From an uncultured Pelagibacteraceae bacterium (GTDB lineage Bacteria; Pseudomonadota; Alphaproteobacteria; Pelagibacterales; Pelagibacteraceae), in NCBI GenBank assembly GCA_902605035.1, contig CACLBB010000006.1:1-64000 (forward strand): 64,000 nt of DNA, written 5' to 3'. The notes under the pieces are model-generated. The model saw only the letters and a program-made list of their open reading frames with translations, had not been told where the DNA came from and did not search any database. Shown here piece by piece: positions 29,579-40,503 of the stretch; the stretch's first letter is position 1, and each line of letters starts with the position of its first letter. The position numbers and the translations under genes were made by a program.

Positions 29579-30308
29579 TAAATGTACAAACTGGTATCGG
29601 TTTCATTTTGTGTAAATTCTTTTCTCTTATCTTTAAATATTTTTGGTAATTAGGATCGTTTTTATCTACCATAGCTTTTTCTAGATCTTCATAAGTCATT
29701 CCAAGTTGTTGAACATCGTTTCTACCATCATCCCATAATCCATCTGTAGGTGGAGTATTGATAATTTTTTCAGAAATACCTAAATGTCTTCCCAGTTCCC
29801 AAACTTGTGTCTTTGTACAATCCGCTATAGGAGATATATCTACCCCACCATCGCCATATTTAGTATAAAAGCCAACGCCAAAATCTTCAACTTTATTTCC
29901 AGTTCCTACTACTATTCCAGAATTAGCTGAAGCAACCTGATATAAAGTTGCCATCCTTAACCTTGCTCTTGAATTAGCGTATCCATGCTCATTATCAAAT
30001 TTATTTAAAACTTGAGAAAATGAATTAAAGATTTTATCCATTTCAACTAAGTGGTGCTCCACATTATTGAACTTATCTTTTAACCATTTAGCATGTGTTA
30101 AGCTTAAATCATGTTGAGATTTAATTTGTTTGATTGGCATTGTTAACACAATTGTTTTACGTCCAGTGCTTGCACATAAAGTACTAACCACGGAAGAGTC
30201 GATTCCCCCTGAGATGCCTACAATTAAAGATTTCGGCTTATATGATGCCGAATCACAATAATTATTTATCCATTCAGTTATTATATTTGCTCTTTTTTTT
30301 ACATCCAT
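29571..30308 (-). CDS. nadE: NH3-dependent NAD synthetase
   Basis: LIVGISGGIDSSVVSTLCAS, GTGNKVEDFGVGFYTKYGDGGVDISPIADCTKTQV. Confidence 0.94.
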   Translation of the reverse strand: MDVKKRANIITEWINNYCDSASYKPKSLIVGISGGIDSSVVSTLCASTGRKTIVLTMPIKQIKSQHDLSLTHAKWLKDKFNNVEHHLVEMDKIFNSFSQVLNKFDNEHGYANSRARLRMATLYQVASANSGIVVGTGNKVEDFGVGFYTKYGDGGVDISPIADCTKTQVWELGRHLGISEKIINTPPTDGLWDDGRNDVQQLGMTYEDLEKAMVDKNDPNYQKYLKIREKNLHKMKPIPVCTFNE

Positions 30309-30360
30309 AATTAATACTTACCTTCTTTTTAAGGTTCGTTCTTAATAATTACAATAATTA

Positions 30361-31737
30361 TTAAGACGCGGCTTGAATAATTTTTTTTGAATATTTAGAG
30401 TTTTTCTTTATTTCTTCGGAAATTAAGAAGGCTAGCTCTAAGGCCTGATCGGCATTCAATCTAGGATCGCAATGAGTTCTATATCTATTAGAAAGATCAT
30501 TTTCGGATATTTTTTGGGCACCACCAGTACATTCTGTAACATCCTGACCAGTCATTTCTACATGTAAACCGCCAGCATAGCTTCCTTCTGTTTGATTAAC
30601 TGCAAAGAAACTCTTTACTTCTTTTAAAACGCTATCAAATGGCCTTGTTTTAAATCCAGTAGCTGCCTTAATTGTATTTCCATGCATAGGGTCACATGAC
30701 CAGATAACATTTAATCCTTCTTTTTTTACTGCTTTAATTAACTTAGGCAAATATTTTTCAACATTGTTGGCACCAAATCTTGAAATAAGTGTCATTCTTC
30801 CTGGGTCATTATCAGGATTTAAGATATTACAAAGTTTTATAAGTTCATCTGGTTTTAACGTTGGTCCACATTTTAAACCTAAAGGATTTTTAATACCCCT
30901 ACAAAATTCAACATGCGCTCCATCTAGTTGTCTAGTTCTATCTCCAATCCAAACAAAGTGAGCAGATGTATCGTGGTATTCTCCAGTAGTCGAATCTACC
31001 CTGGTCATAGCTTCTTCAAAAGGTAATAATAATGCTTCATGTGAAGTATAAAAATTTACTGTTCTAAGTCTTCTGTTATTATCAGAATTTATACCGCATG
31101 CTTCCATAAAAGCTAAAGCGTCACTAATTTTATCTTCGATCTCTTTATATTTTCCTTTTGTTTTGTCTTTAATAAATCCTAAATTCCATAAATGAACTTG
31201 CCTTAAATCAGCAAAACCTCCTTGAGAAAAAGCTCTTAATAAATTTAATGTAGATGCAGACTGAGAATAAGCTCGAAACAATCTTTTGGCATCAGGCACT
31301 CTTGCTTTCTCAGTAAATTCCATACCGTTAATATTGTCACCTAAATAACTTGGTAACTCTTGACCATTTTTCTTTTCAGTCGGTGCACTTCTTGGTTTAG
31401 AAAATTGTCCAGCTATTCTTCCAATTTTTACGACAGGCACACAAGCCGAAACAGTTAAAACTAGAGACATTTGTAAAATAACTTTTAAAGTATCCCTGAT
31501 ATTATCAGGATGAAATTCAGCAAAACTTTCAGCACAATCTCCTCCTTGTAATAAGAACGCTCTTCCATCTACTACATCTGCTAAAGATTTCTTTAACGAT
31601 CTTGTTTCTCCAGCAAATACTAGTGGTGGATATTTCTTCACTTTACTTAACACTAAATCTAACTCTTTTTTATCTTGATAGATCGGTAAGTGTTTTGCAG
31701 GGTACTTCATCCAGCTATTTAAATTCCATTTTTTCAT
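30361..31737 (-). CDS. 3-deoxy-7-phosphoheptulonate (DAHP) synthase, class II
   Basis: [52 protein letters not shown]. Start revised to [18 protein letters not shown] at 31737. Confidence 0.94.
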   Translation of the reverse strand: MKKWNLNSWMKYPAKHLPIYQDKKELDLVLSKVKKYPPLVFAGETRSLKKSLADVVDGRAFLLQGGDCAESFAEFHPDNIRDTLKVILQMSLVLTVSACVPVVKIGRIAGQFSKPRSAPTEKKNGQELPSYLGDNINGMEFTEKARVPDAKRLFRAYSQSASTLNLLRAFSQGGFADLRQVHLWNLGFIKDKTKGKYKEIEDKISDALAFMEACGINSDNNRRLRTVNFYTSHEALLLPFEEAMTRVDSTTGEYHDTSAHFVWIGDRTRQLDGAHVEFCRGIKNPLGLKCGPTLKPDELIKLCNILNPDNDPGRMTLISRFGANNVEKYLPKLIKAVKKEGLNVIWSCDPMHGNTIKAATGFKTRPFDSVLKEVKSFFAVNQTEGSYAGGLHVEMTGQDVTECTGGAQKISENDLSNRYRTHCDPRLNADQALELAFLISEEIKKNSKYSKKIIQAAS

Positions 31738-31819
31738 TTTCAACCTGTGATATATATATATTGGTATTAATAAATTTCCAAGATAGTTTTTATTAAAAAC
31801 TATTAAAAAAGTAAGATTT

Positions 31820-32491
31820 ATGAGATTTGTAAGAAAAACTAAGGAAAAATTACTAATAAAATCTCTAATAAGAGAATTTAAGAATATTGCTAATAAGAAG
31901 ATTAAACGCAAAAAAAGATTTAGTTTCGTTTTAACTGGAGGACCTAGTCCTGTTAATTTATATAAATCGTTATCTAAGGAAAAAATTGAATGGGGAAATA
32001 TAGATTTTTTTTGGGGCGACGAGAGATTAGTTCAAAAAAATTCTAAGTTTTCAAATTATAAACTTGCAAAAAACAATCTACTTAAAGATGTTAAGATAAG
32101 TAAAAAACAAATATTTTCAGTAGATATAATACAAAATTCAGTTTCGTTATCCTCACAACTCTATTCAAAAAAGATAAAAAAATATTTTAAATATAAAAAA
32201 GTAGTTTTTGACCTCGTTTTGCTTGGAATGGGAAATGATGGTCATATTGCATCTATTTTTCCAGAAAATTTAGATTTAAAGTCAAATAAAATTACTAAGT
32301 ACGTTTTAAGAAAAGATTTTAAGAGAATATCTTTGAATATGAAAATAATAAATAACTCAAAAAATATATTTCTTTGGTTAAATAATAAAAAAAAAAGTAA
32401 AATATTTAAGTCACTTAAAGAGTACAAAAAAAAACATGTTCCAGTTAATTTTTTAAACTATAAAAAAACAACAGTTTTTTCGTTAACTTAG
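31820..32491 (+). CDS. pgl: 6-phosphogluconolactonase
   Basis: [51 protein letters not shown]. Confidence 0.9.
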   Translation: MRFVRKTKEKLLIKSLIREFKNIANKKIKRKKRFSFVLTGGPSPVNLYKSLSKEKIEWGNIDFFWGDERLVQKNSKFSNYKLAKNNLLKDVKISKKQIFSVDIIQNSVSLSSQLYSKKIKKYFKYKKVVFDLVLLGMGNDGHIASIFPENLDLKSNKITKYVLRKDFKRISLNMKIINNSKNIFLWLNNKKKSKIFKSLKEYKKKHVPVNFLNYKKTTVFSLT

Positions 32492-32494
32492 TTT

Positions 32495-34312
32495 TTATTC
32501 AACGGTAACCGATTTTGCTAAATTTCTTGGTTTATCGATGTCGCAATCTTTTAATAATGCAACATGATATGCTAGTAATTGTAATGGAATTGTCAGCACT
32601 ATTGGAGAAAGAAGATTTCCAATAGATGGCATTCTTATTCCAAATCTAATATTTTCATTGATTAACTCTTTTTTATGATCAGTGATAAACAAGATTTTTC
32701 CTCCTCTGGCTATTACTTCTTGCATATTTGAAAGAGTTTTTTCAAAATATTTATCTTTGGGAGCAATTACAATTACAGGTAATCCTTCCTCTATTAAAGC
32801 TAGAGGTCCATGTTTCATCTCTCCAGCTGGGTAACCCTCAGCATGTAAATATGACAATTCTTTTAATTTAAGGGCACCTTCAAGAGCTATTGGAAAAGAC
32901 AATCCTCTTCCTAAAAACATTGATCCTTTGGCATCTAGAAATTCTTTTGCCATGAGTTGAATACTATTTTCTACTTTCAAACTTTTTTCAATTGCCTCGG
33001 GCAACTTTTCTAAATTTGATAAATTCATCTTAAAAGTTGAATGATCAATATCTTTCCTAACTTTGGCAAGTTTTAAACAAAGAATAAAAAGGACTATCAT
33101 TTGCCCCAAAAAAGCTTTTGTAGATGCCACACCAATTTCTGGTCCTGCATGTATAGGTAATACCCAGTTTGAATTTCGCGCTATTGTACTTTCAACTGAA
33201 TTCACTACTGAGCATGTTTTCATATTATTTTTATTACAAATATCTAAAGCTGCAGCAGTATCTGCAGTTTCACCAGACTGCGATACAAAAATATATAAAT
33301 TATTTGTATCAAACTTTAACTTTCTATATCTAAATTCGGAAGCTATATCTATTTCAACATCTATAGTTGTAAGTTCTTCAAACCAATATCTTGCCACCAA
33401 GCAGGAATGATAAGCTGTTCCACAGCCTATAAGAGTAATTTTTTTAATATTTGAAGGTAATATAGGAAAATTATAAATGTTTATATCTTTCTTTAAGCTA
33501 TCTGTATATTCATTTATACAGTTTTTTGCAGTGGTGGCTTGCTCAAAAATTTCTTTTGACATAAAATTTTTGTAATCACCTTTATTTGCAACATTTTGAT
33601 CATTAGTTAAGATATGTATTTTTTTATTAATTTTATTCTTATTTAAATCATAAAATTCAACTTTATCTTTGGATAAAACACAAAGATCACCATCATCTAA
33701 ATAAGAAATTTTATTTGTCATAGATTTAAGAGCATATGAGTCAGAGCCTAAGTAATTTTCATTATTTGAATATCCGACTGCTAGTGGACTTCCTCTTCTT
33801 GCTCCTATAATAATATCTTTAAAATTCTTGAATATTATTCCTAAAGCAAAACTACCTTTAAGTTGTTTCAAAGTATTACATACAGATTCTAAAGGCTGAC
33901 GTTCTTTTAACTGCTCTGTAATTAATAAAGTTATTACTTCTGTATCTGTCTGTGACTTAAATTTTATTCCTTTTGATTCTAACTTTTTTTTAAGATTATC
34001 CGAATTTTCTATAATCCCGTTGTGAACAACAGACACAATTTCTGTTGAATGAGGGTGTGCATTTGTAACATTTGGTATACCATGAGTAGCCCATCTTACA
34101 TGTCCAATCCCAATACTTCCATTAGATGGATTTTTAAATAACATCTTTTCTAATTGATCAACTCTACCAGAACATTTTTTTTCATCAATTTCGTTTTTAT
34201 TTAGTGTAGCTAGTCCAGCAGAGTCATAACCTCTATATTCTAATTTCTTTAATGAATTTATAATATTGCTAGATACTGCTTTGTTGCTTGCTATTCCTAT
34301 TATTCCGCACAT
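32495..34312 (-). CDS. glmS: Glutamine-fructose-6-phosphate aminotransferase (isomerizing)
   Basis: [45 protein letters not shown] domains, C-terminal KPRNLAKSVTVE. Confidence 0.97.
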   Translation of the reverse strand: MCGIIGIASNKAVSSNIINSLKKLEYRGYDSAGLATLNKNEIDEKKCSGRVDQLEKMLFKNPSNGSIGIGHVRWATHGIPNVTNAHPHSTEIVSVVHNGIIENSDNLKKKLESKGIKFKSQTDTEVITLLITEQLKERQPLESVCNTLKQLKGSFALGIIFKNFKDIIIGARRGSPLAVGYSNNENYLGSDSYALKSMTNKISYLDDGDLCVLSKDKVEFYDLNKNKINKKIHILTNDQNVANKGDYKNFMSKEIFEQATTAKNCINEYTDSLKKDINIYNFPILPSNIKKITLIGCGTAYHSCLVARYWFEELTTIDVEIDIASEFRYRKLKFDTNNLYIFVSQSGETADTAAALDICNKNNMKTCSVVNSVESTIARNSNWVLPIHAGPEIGVASTKAFLGQMIVLFILCLKLAKVRKDIDHSTFKMNLSNLEKLPEAIEKSLKVENSIQLMAKEFLDAKGSMFLGRGLSFPIALEGALKLKELSYLHAEGYPAGEMKHGPLALIEEGLPVIVIAPKDKYFEKTLSNMQEVIARGGKILFITDHKKELINENIRFGIRMPSIGNLLSPIVLTIPLQLLAYHVALLKDCDIDKPRNLAKSVTVE

Positions 34313-34953
34313 TATTTTCTCTTTCTGTAATTTTTTACTTCAACTTGATTAGCTCTAGTTAGAACTAAGGTTTTCTTTTTAACATTTTTTGTAATTACTG
34401 AACCAGCTCCTATAACCGAGTCTTTTTCTAATCTTATTGGTGCTACTAAAGATGAATTTGAACCAACAAATACGTTGTCAGAAATTTTAGTTTTAAATTT
34501 ATTTTTACCATCATAATTGCAAGTAATTGTACCCGCACCTACATTTGAATTTTTCCCAATTGATGTATCTCCTATATATGAGAGGTGATTAACTTTTGAA
34601 TTTTTGTCTATTTTAGATTTTTTTGTCTCAACAAAATTTCCAACTTTTGAATTAGATCTTAAAAACGTACCAGGTCGTAACCTTGCATAAGGACCTACTA
34701 CAACATTTTTTTCAATTTTAGTTCCTTCAATGTGAGTAAAAGATTTTATATAACTATTATCGCCAATTTTTACTTTAGATCCAATTACAACGTACGGTTC
34801 TACCGTCACATTTTTTCCGAAAAAAGTATCTTTAGATAAAAAGATTGTTTCAGGAGCAATTAGGTTGACTCCCTTCTTTAAAGCTTTATTTCTTAAAAGC
34901 TCTTGTGAAAGCCTGTAAGAGTTGGCTTTTTTTAATTTATCATTTGTATTCAT
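34312..34953 (-). CDS. glmU: GlmU C-terminal (glucosamine-1-P acetyltransferase) domain only
   Basis: [72 protein letters not shown] left-handed beta-helix. No uridylyltransferase domain is present. Confidence 0.85.
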   Translation of the reverse strand: MNTNDKLKKANSYRLSQELLRNKALKKGVNLIAPETIFLSKDTFFGKNVTVEPYVVIGSKVKIGDNSYIKSFTHIEGTKIEKNVVVGPYARLRPGTFLRSNSKVGNFVETKKSKIDKNSKVNHLSYIGDTSIGKNSNVGAGTITCNYDGKNKFKTKISDNVFVGSNSSLVAPIRLEKDSVIGAGSVITKNVKKKTLVLTRANQVEVKNYRKRK

Positions 34954-35022
34954 AGAATTTTTCTTTACATTATTAATGTAACTGAAATAAGTCACAAAAT
35001 ATTTCTTTTTAATACTTTAAAA

Positions 35023-35685
35023 ATGACTCAAAATTTAACAATTTTATTCGATTTGGATGGAACAATCGTTAATACAGCACCAGATTTAATGGCTGCGCAT
35101 AATCATGTGATGAAAAAATTTGGATATGAAGAAAAAAAAATGGAGGACATTAAATCACTTGCTGGAAAAGGAGCGTGGGTAATGATGCAAAGATCATTTA
35201 AAGAAAAGATAAATGATGAAAATTTAAAAAAAAAAATGACAAAAGAATTCATAGATTATTATTCTAAAAATATTGACAGAAGTAGTAAACCAATAAACGG
35301 TCTTATTGACTTTCTTAAGTGGGCAAAATCAAAAAAAATAGTTATGGCTATTTGTACTAATAAACAGGAGAGACTTGCAAATGATCTATTAATAAAACTG
35401 GATCTTATGAAATATTTTGATTTTGTAGCAGGATCTGACACATTTGAATTTAATAAACCAGATGCTAGACATTTAACAAATGTTGTTGAAATATTAGAAG
35501 GTGATTTAAAAAAAACAATTATGGTAGGAGACAGTGAAGTTGATGAAATGGCTGCTATTAATGCCAAACTTCCTTTTATTTTAATAGAGGACGGGTACAC
35601 TGGCAAATCACCAAAGGAAATTAAACATCAGCACTTAATTAAAGATTTTATTAATTTCGATAAAATTATTAATAACTATCTATGA
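35023..35685 (+). CDS. HAD-family hydrolase (phosphoglycolate phosphatase-like)
   Basis: ILFDLDGTIVNTAPDLMAAHNHVM, IMVGDSEVDEMAAINAKLPFILIEDGYT. Confidence 0.88.
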   Translation: MTQNLTILFDLDGTIVNTAPDLMAAHNHVMKKFGYEEKKMEDIKSLAGKGAWVMMQRSFKEKINDENLKKKMTKEFIDYYSKNIDRSSKPINGLIDFLKWAKSKKIVMAICTNKQERLANDLLIKLDLMKYFDFVAGSDTFEFNKPDARHLTNVVEILEGDLKKTIMVGDSEVDEMAAINAKLPFILIEDGYTGKSPKEIKHQHLIKDFINFDKIINNYL

Positions 35686-36281
35686 TTTCATTAGCTTTAT
35701 TATCGGCTTTATCGACATACTATTTTATAATGTTTGTTACACCTGGCCCTAATAATGCAATGTTAACCGCTTCTGCTATGAAGTATGGTTTTGTAAGAAC
35801 ACTTCCACATTTAATAGGAATACCAACCGGTCATATAATTCAAATATCTTTAGTTTGCTTAGGTTTAGGAAATTTATTTATTCAATTTCCAGAATTACAA
35901 TTCTATTTAAAGATTATGTGTTTTTTTTATTTACTATATTTGAGTTGGACAATACTAGGTTCTTTAAACTTTGCTAAAAAAAAAAGTGGAAGACCTTTAA
36001 AACTATACGAAGCTGCTTTATTTCAATTCATCAATCCTAAAGCATGGACCATTGCAGTAACGGTTGTATCTGCTTTTTTTCCAACTGAAGAAAATTTTTA
36101 TTTAGCTACTATATTTCTGACATCTACAGCAGTATTAATTTGCTTTCCATCTATATGCGTTTGGGCAATTTTTGGAAATAGTTTAAGAATTTATATTAAT
36201 AATGAAAAAATCAAAAAATTAATTGAGTATATTCTTGCTATACTATTAGTTATAACTGCTGTTTATATTTTAATTAAATAA
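35682..36281 (+). CDS. LysE family translocator
   Basis: FVTPGPNNAMLTASAMKYGFVRTLPHLIGIPTGHIIQ; FQFINPKAWTIAVT. Confidence 0.88.
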   Translation: MISLALLSALSTYYFIMFVTPGPNNAMLTASAMKYGFVRTLPHLIGIPTGHIIQISLVCLGLGNLFIQFPELQFYLKIMCFFYLLYLSWTILGSLNFAKKKSGRPLKLYEAALFQFINPKAWTIAVTVVSAFFPTEENFYLATIFLTSTAVLICFPSICVWAIFGNSLRIYINNEKIKKLIEYILAILLVITAVYILIK

Positions 36282-36322
36282 TCTTTGATTTTTATTCTTT
36301 GCTCTAATATATATCTGGTCAA

Positions 36323-37219
36323 ATGCATTTTACAAAAAAAACAGTTTCTGAAAAAAGATTAAGCTTTGTAAAAGAACTGCAATCAAAAAAATTATTGAGA
36401 TTTCCTGGTGCCTACAATCCTTTATGTGCAAAACTGATAGCTGAAATTGGTTTTGATGGAGTTTATGTTTCTGGAGGTGTTATGTCTAATGATTTAGGTT
36501 TACCTGATATAGGGCTTACGACTTTAGAACAAGTAAGCTATAGAAGTGGTCAAATATCAAGAGTGACTGATCTTCCTACAATCGTTGATATTGATACAGG
36601 TTTTGGGAATTGTAAAAAAACAATTGAGGAATTCGAGAGGAAAGGTTTAGCTGGTTGCCACTTGGAGGATCAAATTGCTGAGAAGAGATGTGGTCATTTA
36701 GATAATAAAGAACTTATTTCCAAAGAGGAAATGGTTAAAAAAATTAAAGATTGTGTAGGATCTAGAAAAGATAAAAATTTTTTAATTATTGCTAGAACAG
36801 ATGCAAATTCTGTAGAGGGTTTAGATAAAACTTTAGAACGAATAAAAGCTTACGAGAATGCAGGTGCAGATATGATTTTTCCTGAAGCGATGAAAGATGA
36901 AAGTGAATTTGAAAAAGTTAGAAAAGTTTCAAAAGGTTATTTGTTAGCAAATATGACAGAATTTGGTAAATCTAAATTATTAAATAAAACTCAATTAGAA
37001 AATCTTGGCTATAACTTAGTTATATATCCAGTTTCAACACAAAGACTTGCAATGCAAAATGTAGAGATAGGTTTAAAATCTATATTTAATGACGGTCATC
37101 AGAATAATGTCATAGACAAAATGCAAACTAGAAAAAGGTTGTACGAATTAGTAGAATATGAGAAGTACAATACACCAGGAAAAAAAATTACAGATTTTTC
37201 CACAGAAGGACATGAATAA
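36323..37219 (+). CDS. prpB: Methylisocitrate lyase / isocitrate lyase-PEP mutase family
   Basis: FDGVYVSGGVMSNDLGLPDIGLTTLEQV, IVDIDTGFGNCKKTIEEFERKGLAGCHLEDQIAEKRCGHLDNKELI. Confidence 0.92.
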   Translation: MHFTKKTVSEKRLSFVKELQSKKLLRFPGAYNPLCAKLIAEIGFDGVYVSGGVMSNDLGLPDIGLTTLEQVSYRSGQISRVTDLPTIVDIDTGFGNCKKTIEEFERKGLAGCHLEDQIAEKRCGHLDNKELISKEEMVKKIKDCVGSRKDKNFLIIARTDANSVEGLDKTLERIKAYENAGADMIFPEAMKDESEFEKVRKVSKGYLLANMTEFGKSKLLNKTQLENLGYNLVIYPVSTQRLAMQNVEIGLKSIFNDGHQNNVIDKMQTRKRLYELVEYEKYNTPGKKITDFSTEGHE

Positions 37220-38343
37220 TGAGTGAAGAAATAAAAAAAGGTTTGTTAGGAATTGTAGTTGATGAAACTACAATATCTCATGTAGTCCCTGAACTGAGTA
37301 CACTTACTTATCGTGGATACACTGTTCAAGAACTTTGCGATAAATGTGAATTTGAAGAAGTTGCTTATCTAGTTTTACATGGAGATTTACCTAATAAAAA
37401 ACAACTTAAAAAATTTATTAAAGAAGAGAGAACCGAAAGAAAACTTTCAAAACAAATCCTCAAAGACATCCAATCAATGCCTAAGAATGCTCACCCTATG
37501 GATGTTATAAGAACTTGTGTCAGTTTAATGGGCTTAGAAGATAAGGATACAAAAGATAATTCTCCTAAAGCAAATATGAGAAAAGCAATGAGAATATTTG
37601 CTAAAACCCCTACCGCTGTAGCGGCATATTTTAGATACCGAAAAGGTAAAAAAATTATATCTCCAAGTAAAAAGCTATCCTTTTCTGAAAATTTTTTCAA
37701 AATGATGTTTAACAAAGTTCCTGATAAAGAAATAGTAAGAGCTTTTGATATATCTTTAATTTTATATGCAGAACATAGTTTTAATGTATCAACTTTTACC
37801 GCAAGAACTATTACAAGTAGTTTATCTGATTTACATGGAGCAATTACCGGTGCGATCGCATCTTTAAAAGGACCACTACATGGTGGAGCTAATGAAGCGG
37901 TAATGCATATGATGAAAGAAATAGGAAAACCAGAAAAAGCAAAAGCTTGGATCGAAAATGCTTTAGCAAAGAAAAAAGTTGTTATGGGATTTGGTCATAG
38001 AGTCTATAGAACTGGGGACTCTAGAGTTCCAACTATGAAACACTATATGTTTAAAGTTGCAAAGCTTTTGAAAAAAGAAAAATATCCAAAAATGTATGAA
38101 ATTTTGGAAAAGGTAATGATAGCTAAAAAAAATATTCATCCTAACGTAGATTTTCCTTGTGGACCTACCTATTACATGATGGGTATTGATATAGATTTTT
38201 ATACGCCAATATTTGTAATGTCACGTATTACTGGTTGGTCAGCTCATATTATGGAGCAACATGCTTCAAATAAGTTAATTAGACCACTGTCTAAGTATAA
38301 AGGTAAAGAAGTTAGAGAAGTAATGTTGTTAAATCAGAGATAA
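37219..38343 (+). CDS. prpC: 2-methylcitrate synthase / citrate synthase family
   Basis: LYAEHSFNVSTFTARTITSSLSDLHGAITGAIASLKGPLHGGANEAVM, VMGFGHRVYRTGDSRVP. Confidence 0.9.
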   Translation: MSEEIKKGLLGIVVDETTISHVVPELSTLTYRGYTVQELCDKCEFEEVAYLVLHGDLPNKKQLKKFIKEERTERKLSKQILKDIQSMPKNAHPMDVIRTCVSLMGLEDKDTKDNSPKANMRKAMRIFAKTPTAVAAYFRYRKGKKIISPSKKLSFSENFFKMMFNKVPDKEIVRAFDISLILYAEHSFNVSTFTARTITSSLSDLHGAITGAIASLKGPLHGGANEAVMHMMKEIGKPEKAKAWIENALAKKKVVMGFGHRVYRTGDSRVPTMKHYMFKVAKLLKKEKYPKMYEILEKVMIAKKNIHPNVDFPCGPTYYMMGIDIDFYTPIFVMSRITGWSAHIMEQHASNKLIRPLSKYKGKEVREVMLLNQR

Positions 38344-38359
38344 GGATTAATAGAAATAA

Positions 38360-39214
38360 TTATCTTCTAATTCCTCTTATTCTTTCAGATCTTCTTCTTA
38401 AAAGTTCAGCAGCAACCAAAACTAATGTAGAAAGAAGTATTAAACAAGTCGCAACAGATAATATGGTAGGACTTAATTGTTCTCTTAAACCAGTCCACAT
38501 TTGAACTGGAATAGTAGTATTATCTAAACCTGCTAAAAATAATACAATTACAACTTCATCAAAAGAAGTAACGAAAGCAAATAAAGCACCAGATATAACA
38601 CCGGGCAAGATTAATGGTAAAGTTATTTTTATAAAAGTATTTACAGGATTACTTCCAAGACTTGCTGCTGCCCTGGTTACACTGTGATCAAAACCGGAAA
38701 GAGTTGCTGTAACTGTAATTACCACAAAAGGAGTTCCTAATATAATATGAGCTAACACTATTCCTGTGTGAGTTGCTGCTAAGCCTGCTTTAGCCATAAA
38801 AAAGAAAATTGCTACTCCAGAAATAATTAAAGGAACAATCATTGGAGAAATTAAGGTTGCCATTATTATTCCTTTATAAGGCATGTATCTGCTACTCAAA
38901 CCTAATGCAGCAACTGTTCCTAAAATAACAGCACCAATTGTTGCAAATATTGCTATAAAGAAACTATTTTTTGCCGCTAATCCCCAAGGATTTTTAGTTC
39001 CATAAACCATATCCTTATACCATCTTAAAGAGAAAGCATCTGGGTCTAGTCTCTTCATACCGTCAGTTATTACTAAAAATTCTTCTGCATTAAACGAAAG
39101 TGGAAAAATTACAAATAAAGGAGCAATTAAAAAGAAAAAAACACATCCACAAATAAATAGATAAACGTAATGCCATATTCTATAATGTGGTTCTGTATAT
39201 TTTGGTAAACCCAT
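38360..39214 (-). CDS. potC: Polyamine-type ABC transporter permease (PotC-like)
   Basis: TRAAASLGSNPVNTFIKITLPLILPGVISGALFAFVTSFDEVVIVLFLAG. Confidence 0.85.
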   Translation of the reverse strand: MGLPKYTEPHYRIWHYVYLFICGCVFFFLIAPLFVIFPLSFNAEEFLVITDGMKRLDPDAFSLRWYKDMVYGTKNPWGLAAKNSFFIAIFATIGAVILGTVAALGLSSRYMPYKGIIMATLISPMIVPLIISGVAIFFFMAKAGLAATHTGIVLAHIILGTPFVVITVTATLSGFDHSVTRAAASLGSNPVNTFIKITLPLILPGVISGALFAFVTSFDEVVIVLFLAGLDNTTIPVQMWTGLREQLSPTILSVATCLILLSTLVLVAAELLRRRSERIRGIRR

Positions 39215-39216
39215 AA

Positions 39217-40470
39217 TTATCCTAATTTAATATTATCTATCCCAACTAATTTGTTATAAATCCAGTAAATTGCAAGAACACCTGCTAATAACATCAGCCC
39301 CATAGCAGATGCAAAGCTCCAATCCAAAGTAGACTTCATATGATATGCAATCATATTGCTAATAAGAGTTCCTGATGCACCACCTACTAATTCAGGAGTA
39401 ATGTAGTAGCCAATCGCAAGAATAAATACTAAAAGGGAACCTGCCCCTATACCTGGGATGGTTAATGGAAAGTATACCTTCCAAAATGTAATAAACGGTG
39501 TTCCACCAAGAGATTTTCCAGCTCTAACTAGGCTAGGAGATATTGTCTTCATAACACTATACAGCGGTAAAACCATAAATGGTAAGAGAATTTGGGTCAT
39601 TGCAATATAAGTCCCAGTTTCATTATACATCATAACTAATCTCTTATCGTCAGCTACTAAACCTGTCCAAACTAAAAAGTCATTAACTACTCCCTGTTGT
39701 TGAAGTAAAATCATCCAACTTGCAGTCCTGACTAACAATGAAGTCCAAAAAGGAAGAAGAACACAAATCATTAATAAATTACTATATTTCATTGGAAGAG
39801 TAGCTAATAAATGTGCAATCGGGTAGGCCATTAAAAAACAAAATAGAGTGACAAAAAAAGCTATTTTTAGCGTTCTAACCCATAATTTTTTATAAATTCT
39901 TCGATCCTCTTCAACTTGAACGAATTTTCCTTCTTCATTTTGATACATATCAACACCTTTCAAGTATTTTGAATAAGAATAAGAAGGTGCGCGTCTTTTA
40001 ATTGCTCTCCAGTATTCAACGTCGGCCCATCTTTCATGAACTCCCATGATTTGTTCTTTGTAATTTCCTTCTTCAAAGGATTTAGATTTTCGTCTTAATT
40101 TTTTAATAATGCTTTTAAAACCATTTTTTTCATAATTAAGTTGAGTTGATAACTTTCCTTCTTTCTCTTCCTCAATTAATTTTTGAAAATCAATATAAAA
40201 AGCCTCAAATACTTCCTCAGAAGGAAGTTCTTTTCCATCCCATTTCTCCATAGCAATAAATGTTTTTGGAAGAGCATTGGTAACCATACGGTCATCGACG
40301 CTATTGAATAACATTCCAATAATAGGAGATATATAAACTATTAATAAAAATAATAATAAAGGTGCAACAAGAAGAAATGCTTTAAATTTATTTCTTCTTT
40401 CAACTTTTTTAAGGCTTACCTCTAAAGGTATGCCATCAGTTGTTAAAATTTGTTGTGTTTCACTACTCAT
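39217..40470 (-). CDS. potB: Polyamine-type ABC transporter permease (PotB-like) with a periplasmic insertion
   Basis: LVRAGKSLGGTPFITFWKVYFPLTIPGIGAGSLLVFILAIGYYITPELVGG. Confidence 0.85.
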   Translation of the reverse strand: MSSETQQILTTDGIPLEVSLKKVERRNKFKAFLLVAPLLLFLLIVYISPIIGMLFNSVDDRMVTNALPKTFIAMEKWDGKELPSEEVFEAFYIDFQKLIEEEKEGKLSTQLNYEKNGFKSIIKKLRRKSKSFEEGNYKEQIMGVHERWADVEYWRAIKRRAPSYSYSKYLKGVDMYQNEEGKFVQVEEDRRIYKKLWVRTLKIAFFVTLFCFLMAYPIAHLLATLPMKYSNLLMICVLLPFWTSLLVRTASWMILLQQQGVVNDFLVWTGLVADDKRLVMMYNETGTYIAMTQILLPFMVLPLYSVMKTISPSLVRAGKSLGGTPFITFWKVYFPLTIPGIGAGSLLVFILAIGYYITPELVGGASGTLISNMIAYHMKSTLDWSFASAMGLMLLAGVLAIYWIYNKLVGIDNIKLG

Positions 40471-40478
40471 AAATAAAA

Positions 40479-40503
40479 AGGGCGGTTAGTTAATAACCGC
40501 CCT
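40479..40503 (-). promoter_or_regulatory. Intercistronic GC-rich hairpin plus U-run between the substrate-binding protein gene and potB (attenuator-like)
   Basis: agggcggtta (40479-40488) and taaccgccct (40494-40503) form a perfect 10-bp stem. On the minus strand it is followed by TTTTATTTATG, where ATG is the potB start. Confidence 0.75.

Noticed and set aside
31738-31911. 58-aa hydrophobic extension of the DAHP synthase ORF
   Set aside because: Conserved N-terminus [18 protein letters not shown] starts at 31737; the extension overlaps the upstream pgl start region antisense.
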